Source: CAYWBW01 sp964456745 | GTDB lineage: Bacteria; Patescibacteriota; Gracilibacteria; GCA-2401425; JAJOLG01 | Direction: 5' to 3' | DNA: 64,000 bases | Assembly (NCBI GenBank): GCA_964456745.1 | Contig: CAYWBW010000002.1 | Coordinates: 1 to 64,000, forward strand | Shown here: positions 58,001 to 64,000 of the stretch, one piece after another | Position numbering within the stretch: position 1 is the first letter of the stretch | Layout of the letters: every line of letters starts with the position of its first letter | Position numbers and translations under genes: made by a program | The notes under the pieces: generated by a model | Database searches by the model: none | Told to the model about the DNA's origin: nothing | The model's input: only the letters and a program-made list of their open reading frames with translations

Positions 58001-59746
58001 AGCTTAAAAACAATTGAAGCATTAACAGCTGAGATTGAAGCCCTTAAAACTCAAACAATAAAACAAATCACTGAAATAAAAAGCTGACTTGAATCAGCTT
58101 GAAATACTACAGTTAAAGATTTTTGAATTGAAAAATTAAAAAGAGAGGTTTTAAGATTGGGCTCAGAACTTGAAACAATAAATACAGAAACTACTACAAG
58201 ACCATGACCACGTAGGATGGCGACTATTGGAAATAATGCTATAAACCTAAGCACTGCTCCTAGGGTTGAATTTGTTTCAAGGACAAATCCATCAACCATT
58301 CCACAAACAATTGCTCAAACTTGAGCAATTGAACAAATTAATCAGACTAAAACTCAAACTTGAGTGTTAGAATTTCCCGAAAGAATAGTGCAAGACACAA
58401 CAAATACCCAATTAGATGCTGAACCAGTAGCAAAAGGAGCTTGAGAACCATTGGCTAGCTCTGCCGAAACAACAAACAAGCAAGCAACAAGTCCTGAATA
58501 TAAAAAATATAAAATAGAGCAACTAGGGAAATGAAAAAAAACTCTTACATTTGAGCAGTTTAAAGAATTTAATAAATTAAAAACAATTGAAAGACCTTCA
58601 ATTGAAGAATTTGCAAAATCAAATAAATGATATCTAGACTACTCTAAATTTATTGAATCAAGATGAAAATCTCCAATGACACTTGAAACATTTAACAAAA
58701 TTTCAAAAGCACAAGCTGGCTTAATGAAAGCCTTGTGACCTCTTGCAGCTTACATGATTACTCACCATATTGCTACAGCAGAAAATCCTGAAGAAGCCAT
58801 TGTTGAAGAACTTACAATATTTGGTGCATTCATATTTAATGCAAAATGAGCTGCAATGATATCACCAAAACACCCCCTTGTTTGACCACTATTCACACTT
58901 ATATCTGCAGCCGCAATAACCTGACTTGAAGCCTATTTTTGAAAAAGGCAATTAGAAATCATTAGTAAATTTTCAAGTAAATTTCTATATGACAATATTT
59001 GAAAAGTTGAAACTCAAGCTGCATGAAATGTAGCCAGGGATATTCTAGGCGTAACATTTGGATTTAGTGCATTAGAAGTTTTTAACAAGACTGCAAATGC
59101 AAATTTTGATGAAAGAGAGTATCTTTCTAGACAATATACATGAATATGAATGCCTAATTGGGATTGGTTAAAAAATTTAAGATGAGAATGAACCAAACTA
59201 ATTAGAAGAAAAGCTCATGACCTGCAAGACTGGAACGAAGTAGTAAAAAATGAAAAAATGAAAACAATTAATTGAATAAAAAACTTAGAATCAAATCTAT
59301 CTTACATATCAACACTAAAAACATCATGAAATACTATTGTAAATAGAAATAATTGAAGGATGACACCACAAGGTGATTTATGAAAAGAAATTGAAAAAAT
59401 TAGTTGAAAAGAAATTGAAAAAATGAAAATCTCAGAATTAAAATCAAGCATTGAAAAATTAATTTGAACAAAAAGACTTTTCCTAAAATATGTATGAGAT
59501 AAGTTTATTGAAAACAAACCAAACAATCACTGGATTCAAAATGAAAGCTATAAATATTTTGCCAACAAACAATTGCTAAAAACTTTTCTTATACAAAAAA
59601 ATAGACCAGAAGCAGAAAAATTAAATTCAAAACTTGAGAAGGATGAAGCTTTCTATCATGGAATCTGAGTACTAGCTCTTATAAAATCTGAAGCCAATAA
59701 GCTTGTGAATCTTGATCGACAGTTCTCAAGTAATCCAAATAATTAA
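55076..59746 (+). CDS. Giant membrane/coiled-coil protein, 1,556 aa, unknown
   Basis: One code-25 frame of 1,557 codons. Amphipathic/hydrophobic Gly-Trp-rich segments at about 60-105 and 180-220 (HILLKRLGFGGNISLASGI), a further membrane region at about 460-510 (FAAAGSILGTLRASRAGFQG), then a 270-residue coiled coil at about 760-1030 rich in Gln/Thr/Glu (LNKKLNATKSATSGTIESLR), a Pro/Thr/Gln linker, and a C-terminal membrane region (about 1218-1290; YMITHHIATAENPEEAIVEE then FTLISAAAITGLEAYFGKRQ). No signal peptide and no enzymatic motif seen. A structural or envelope-spanning scaffold is plausible. A 116-residue coiled-coil gene follows after 8 bp. Confidence 0.7.
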
Positions 59747-59754
59747 GACAAAAA

Positions 59755-60105
59755 ATGCCCTCCCCAACACAATTTGCCGACTTATTAGCCAAATCAAATA
59801 TTTCTTTAGAAAAAAAGAAAGAATTATTAGAAAATTTAAAATACTACAGCGAAAGTGAAATCGAATTTCTTTATAACACTCTGAGTGAGAATGTTCAAAA
59901 ACAACAAAAAATATTGGCAAATTATAGAATCAAAAGTCAGATGATTGATCTTCAATATGAAATTAAAATAAAGAAAGAGATAAAAAGACTTAAGGATCTA
60001 GATAAAGAAGGTAGGCTTCCCAAGGACATTGAAATAAGTAAAAAGAAAAAGAGAGATGAAATTCATTGAACTATTAAAAGTTGTGTTAAAGCTTGAATTA
60101 AATAA
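59755..60105 (+). CDS. Small coiled-coil protein, 116 aa, last gene of the cluster
   Basis: ATG eight bases after the stop of the giant gene. Almost all helix: LAKSNISLEKKKELLENLKY, YEIKIKKEIKRLKDLDKEGR. Ends with a short Gly-containing tail (two TGA). Likely a partner of the large protein by context. No family recognised. Confidence 0.6.
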
Positions 60106-60390
60106 ATATAAATTTAAAAGAATAATCCTGCATTTGAAAATTTATCTAAAAATTTTATGTAACTAGATTTCTCCACTCCCTCATTCTTCGGTCGGTCGAA
60201 ATGACGCTTATTTTGCTTGATAATTCATTTGTATAAATTTACTTTTCCGATAAAACAAATAGCACCTGTAATACTTTAACCTATCTTAAAAAATTTAAAT
60301 ATATTTTAACTTATAAATTTTAAACTTTAAATTACCCAAATATACTATAAAATAAACGTAATTCTAAAAAATATACCACCACACTCTCAC
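60106..60390. other. Intergenic region holding a palindromic repeat
   Basis: About 285 bases. Apart from the repeat at 60165-60208, I see only AT-rich sequence without a convincing ORF or terminator. Confidence 0.4.
60165..60208. repeat. GC-rich palindromic repeat, copy 3
   Basis: AGATTTCTCCACTCCCTCAT followed by TCTTCGGTCGGTCGAAATGACG. The TTCG-GTCGGTCGAA core and the flanking AATGACG tie it to the other GC-rich repeats of the window. Confidence 0.5.
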
Positions 60391-61341
60391 ATGAAGCACT
60401 CAATAAAAATCTCACTAAACGATGACTGAAGAAAACTATGAAAAATTATAAAACATAATTTCTCTACTCTTCCTCTTACAAATATTCACAAGCTATTTCG
60501 TAAATGAGAAATTAAAATAAATTGAAAAAAGGCAAAATCAGAAGATATGGTTCATGTTTGAGATGAAGTTTTAATTTTCACAAAAGATGAAATTTCTAAA
60601 AATATTAAAATAAAAAATAAAATATCAGAAAAATATTTTTCAAACAATTTTAAAGTAATTTATGAAGATGAAGATATTTTAGCTGCAAACAAGCCTGCAT
60701 GACCTGCCGTACATCCAGGCACAAAACACTATCAATGACAAACAATGATAGATTTAGCTGAACATTATATTGAAAAAAAATACTGAAACTCATTTATTAA
60801 ATTACTTCACAGGATAGATGCCGATACTTCTTGAATACTTCTTTTTGCAAAAAATTGAAAAACACTCAGAGATATGAACGAGCTCATCAAAAATAAAAAT
60901 ATGCAAAAACATTATTATGCCCTAGTTTTCTGAAAATTCTGATATAAGAAATGAACTATAAAAACATTTCTAGAAAAAGTAGAATGATCAAAGTTTAACA
61001 TAATGAAAGTATCAAATAAATGACTCACATCCGTAACACATTACAAAGTAATAAGTGAATTTAAAATTGATAAAAGCTTCCTTAGCCTATTAGATATAAA
61101 CCTTGAAACTTGAAGAATGCATCAAATAAGAGTGCATGTAAAAGCTAAGTGACATCCACTTGTGCAAGATAAAGTGTATTGAGATTTTGAAAAAAATAGA
61201 GATTTTGAAAAACAATTTTGACTTAAAAGACAATTTTTACATTCTTACATGGTTTCATTTATTCATCCAAATACATGAAAAAAAATTGAAATTAAAGCAG
61301 AGCTAAGCAATGACTTAAAACATTGCTTAGAAAAATTGTAA
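60391..61341 (+). CDS. RluA-family pseudouridine synthase
   Basis: 316 residues. N-terminal S4-like RNA-binding part (NIHKLFRKGEIKINGKKAK), VIYEDEDILAANKPAGPAVH, and LLHRIDADTSGILLFAKNG with the catalytic Asp near residue 146; later LETGRMHQIRVHVKAKGHPL and RQFLHSYMVSFIHPNTGKKI. Typical RluC/RluD layout, modifying uridines in 23S rRNA. Which positions cannot be told. Confidence 0.92.
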
Positions 61342-61397
61342 CTATTCAGATCTAATTGGCTTACTTATAACATATTCATCATTTTAATCACTTCCAC

Positions 61398-61434
61398 CTG
61401 GATTGCCACGTCGCTGCGCTCCTCGCAAAGACGG
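61398..61434. repeat. GC-rich palindromic repeat, copy 4
   Basis: CTGGATTGCCACGTCGCTGC then GCTCCTCGCAAAGACGG. Shares CTGGATTGCCACG with the complement of the copy at 12182-12216. Sits between convergent genes. Confidence 0.6.
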
Positions 61435-61461
61435 ATACGTGAATATATACGAAAAATTTAA

Positions 61462-62826
61462 CTAACTTGAAAACTTCTTAAATCAAACAAAGGCTTGATA
61501 TCATAAAAAAAGCGAGATAAATCTAAACAATGTTTCACCTAAATGTGGAACAACATTCTCAAAGTTATGAAAAGGATTTATAAAACTTAAATAATAATGC
61601 CAAAAATTTGCTCAAAAATCATAAACTCACTTATTTGCAAATAAGTTAGTTTGTTGCTCATATGACATGAAAAATATTATTCAAAAAATAAATAGCCAAA
61701 ACACTGCTAAAAATCAATTTAATCAAAAATAATTTGTATACTTGCTAAAAAATAAAATGATTTTTTCAACTGGGTTTTCAGGAAAATTTAATACCTTATA
61801 ATACATCTCAAGTTCTTTAACACCAAAATTCAATGATTGCATTTGATTTCACTGGCGTTTAAATACAGCTTTAAGTTGTCTGTATGATTCTTGCAGCTTA
61901 CTAAATTCTGCTTCTTTATTATTATCCTTAAAAACATTGATAATATCTGGCAAACCAACATTGTTAAAACTTACTTCGGTTATATTTGAACTATCAATAA
62001 CTACCTCACTATTTTTTAAATTTATCTTTGTAAATACTCAATCTCATAAATCAGATTTATCTATTACAACTCTTGAATCTGGTTCTGGACTTAAGTTAAA
62101 CAACTTAAACATTCAATTATTTGTAAGATTTTCAATCTTAATATGTTTTAATTTATTAATATCTCCAATACTTAATACAGATGCAGATTGAATTTTCAAA
62201 TTTTCAATATTAATTTTATTTGTATTATTGTTTTTAAAAGTAACATTATCAAAATGCACTCACCTCTCTCATCAAATGCTAAACTCATTATAAACTCAAC
62301 CAAAAAACTCTAAACCTGATTCGAACTTTCAACCTCTTACATAAAGCTTATTAAATATTCATCAATAAACAGATACTATATCTTTATAATTTCATCATGT
62401 AATCCTTAATATATTAAAATTAAGAGGATTTTCGAAATAATCATATTTTCAACCATTGATGTACAATCACTTTTCAAATGCTCATCATGTGATCGTAGAT
62501 ATTTCTTTGAAAACACCTCAAGAGATAACAATTGATTCTTTAAAATTTGCTCATTCAATTGAAAAACCTTTTTTAAAAATTAACTCTTGGCCTCACTCAA
62601 AGATAAAATTCTCTTTAAAAATTCAAGACTTAATAATAAATTTATCTTCAAAAATTGCATTCTTTATAAGCACCTTTCAAATTTCCTCTCAATCTATTAC
62701 AACATCATTAAAAACATAATATTTATCAATTTCCTTTCAAGAAATTAAAAGTGTCACAAAATCCTTTCAGGAAATTGCAATCCATCAATCATTAAACTGT
62801 TGCTCGGAAAGATATTGTTGTTGCAC
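61462..62826 (-). CDS. Beta-helix-like protein with C-terminal membrane helices, GTG start
   Basis: 454 residues from GTG at 62826; the following TAA-rich upstream leaves no ATG. Residues 75-185 show a repeat of about ten residues with a hydrophobic, two Gly and an aromatic (VISGGVF, TITGGAF, YINGGKY, RITGGNY, SVYGGIF, YVRGGKF, EFFGGVY), most second or first Gly being TGA; this should coil as a beta helix. Then FSKLQESYRQLKAVFKRQGN, seen in pentapeptide-repeat membrane proteins, and two or three C-terminal helices (FLAVFWLFIFGIIFF and others). Function unknown. Confidence 0.65.
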
Positions 62827-63006
62827 TTAAAAAAGTTAATTAATCTTTAAATTATAACATTTTTTAAGCTAAAAAACAACTTTAATAAGCTACTGATTGA
62901 TAAAGCTGCTTGACACATACATCGCTTTTGTGTGATTTATAATCTTCATATTGACATAAGATTATCTTTTTGTAGTATAGGATACTATTTTTTAACAATT
63001 ATAATT

Positions 63007-63420
63007 ATGGAAAGTGTAATTATTTTAAGCATACGAGAAAAACAAAGGGAACTAGACAGTCTACAAAAAAGAATACATAATAATAATCAACATGAAATTA
63101 TACAATTTAACGAAATCGAATCAACAATAAGAAAAATTGCTGGTGAAATAAGTAAAACTCTTACTATTAGAATAATTAAAGAAGAATGAGATGTAATGGA
63201 TTGATCACCTACATTTACAGATGTTAATGTTTATTTAGATAACACTCAAATTGCATGATTTGGTACTTATTTTTCTAGTTGTGATGGACAATCGCCAAAT
63301 AAACTAGAAATAACTGAAAATGAAATTAGAAATAAGATAATTCAATGACTTAAGAGATTTGAACAAAATATTCAAAAAGAGATTGATACATTTGAACAAA
63401 AAGCAGATAATTTAATTTAA
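63007..63420 (+). CDS. Unknown protein, 137 aa
   Basis: ATG at 63007 chosen over an in-frame ATG at 62932 because the extra 25 residues look non-coding. IILSIREKQRELDSLQKRIH forms a helix, then a small alpha/beta domain with two TGA-Gly blocks (IIKEEGDVMDGSPTFTDVNV, IAGFGTYFSSCDGQSPNK). No family recognised. A related-looking or partner gene follows by about 60 bp. Confidence 0.5.
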
Positions 63421-63483
63421 GAATTAAAAAATTTAAAACATGATAATGAACCCTAAGATAGTTAATTAGAAACTCATATTTAA

Positions 63484-63924
63484 TTACAAAAAAAATATTG
63501 GTCATTAAATGAACAACAAATTATTTTAGTATTAAACTTAATTAAACAATGATTCTCTCTAGATAAGCTATTGCCAACAGAGTATTGATATATTGACTGA
63601 GATAATTTAAAAAACAGCTTTCCATCACTATTTGCTGATCCTCAAGCTGTTCAACAAATATTAATGTACTCTTGAGCTCTAGCTGATTTTCGACATGTGG
63701 AAAACTATTTAGGTAAATGAGCATTTTATAATTTTGCAATTAAATTGTATGATTTATGATTTTTAAATTTGTTTCCTATTTTTAATAGCAATAATGAACT
63801 TGTTAATATTAAATTTGAAAAAACCAATCAATGTATAATATTCAATGCTTATAATTTATATTTAATAAATAAAACATCTGTTCGTAATCAATATATAGAT
63901 CATTTTTATAATTTAACAAATTAA
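63484..63924 (+). CDS. Unknown protein, up to 146 aa, start unclear
   Basis: The code-25 frame is open from a TAA at 63481 to TAA at 63922. It contains YGYIDGDNLKNSFPSLFADP and HVENYLGKGAFYNFAIKLYD with regular TGA-Gly, so it is coding, but no ATG, GTG or TTG stands at its head; TTA or ATT would be needed, or the 5' end is lost. Unrecognised. Confidence 0.45.
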
Positions 63925-64000
63925 ACTATTAATGTATAAATATGGATAATTAGCTATATTTCTTTTAAGAAAAGATATTAATTCTTATCAGGTATTACTA

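Noticed and set aside
1..64000. UGA = Trp (code 4) as the reason for open TGA codons
   Set aside because: TGA falls on conserved Gly, not Trp, in every family checked, and TGG serves Trp.
1..64000. Window full of pseudogenes with premature TGA stops
   Set aside because: The frames continue with strong domain similarity across every TGA; this is recoding, not decay.
1..64000. CRISPR arrays, rRNA genes, riboswitches
   Set aside because: No regularly spaced repeats, no rRNA landmarks and no convincing riboswitch core were found on either strand.

Overview
This window only makes sense if UGA is read as glycine. With UAA and UAG as the only stops, almost every 'broken' reading frame joins into a full-length gene, and in-frame TGA falls exactly on invariant glycines (Walker A of the pilus ATPase and ABC transporter, MurA, carbamoyl-phosphate synthetase, LysRS). 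TGG is still used for tryptophan. This is genetic code 25, known from Absconditabacteria (SR1) and Gracilibacteria, so the source is very probably a small AT-rich, host- or prey-associated CPR bacterium. Most native genes lack a recognisable Shine-Dalgarno sequence. All calls below use UGA = Gly.

Layout. 0-12 kb, mostly minus strand: a tRNA-binding OB protein, a Cys-rich zinc protein, an ArsM-like arsenite methyltransferase, an 880-residue fusion (Fe-S / CCG / rubredoxin / glutamate-synthase FMN domain), a DUF3179 protein, two EamA-type transporters, an unfamiliar membrane protein and a Kef-type antiporter. 12-15 kb: a frameshifted transposase, GC-rich palindromic repeats and an unknown 512-residue protein. 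15-33 kb: ABC exporter, lipoprotein, ZIP transporter, NMN adenylyltransferase, PilB/GspE ATPase, ECF sigma factor, 3D-domain cell-wall protein, S41 protease, ComEC-like metallo-hydrolase, AI-2E-type exporter, three small unknown genes with a shared motif, MurA, an exported coiled-coil protein, a MazG-like pyrophosphohydrolase and a radical SAM protein. 33-36.5 kb: carbamoyl-phosphate synthetase large subunit split into two genes, with a candidate small RNA between them on the opposite strand.

37-44 kb is accessory and partly decayed: tRNA-Ser(UGA) abutting a truncated ParB-like fragment, an AlbA/Schlafen-type ATPase, unknown genes, a transposase zinc-ribbon fragment, a frameshifted RHH antitoxin, a headless hexapeptide acyltransferase-like gene and a PIN toxin interrupted by TAG. 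LysRS fused to a DUF2000-like domain follows.

46.2-48.8 kb is an island unlike everything around it: a response regulator and a heme-type methyl-accepting chemotaxis protein with no in-frame TGA, higher GC, clear Shine-Dalgarno sites and a strong terminator. It is either a very recent transfer from a standard-code, probably proteobacterial, donor or an assembly chimera. 49-64 kb returns to native code: an unknown protein, a VapBC-type pair, serine hydroxymethyltransferase, a double-OB SSB, two tandem paralogues, a three-gene cluster encoding a 1,556-residue membrane/coiled-coil protein, an RluA-family pseudouridine synthase, a beta-helix-like membrane protein and two small unknown genes.

No CRISPR array, rRNA or replication origin was recognised. 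All family assignments come from reading motifs by eye; no search was run.
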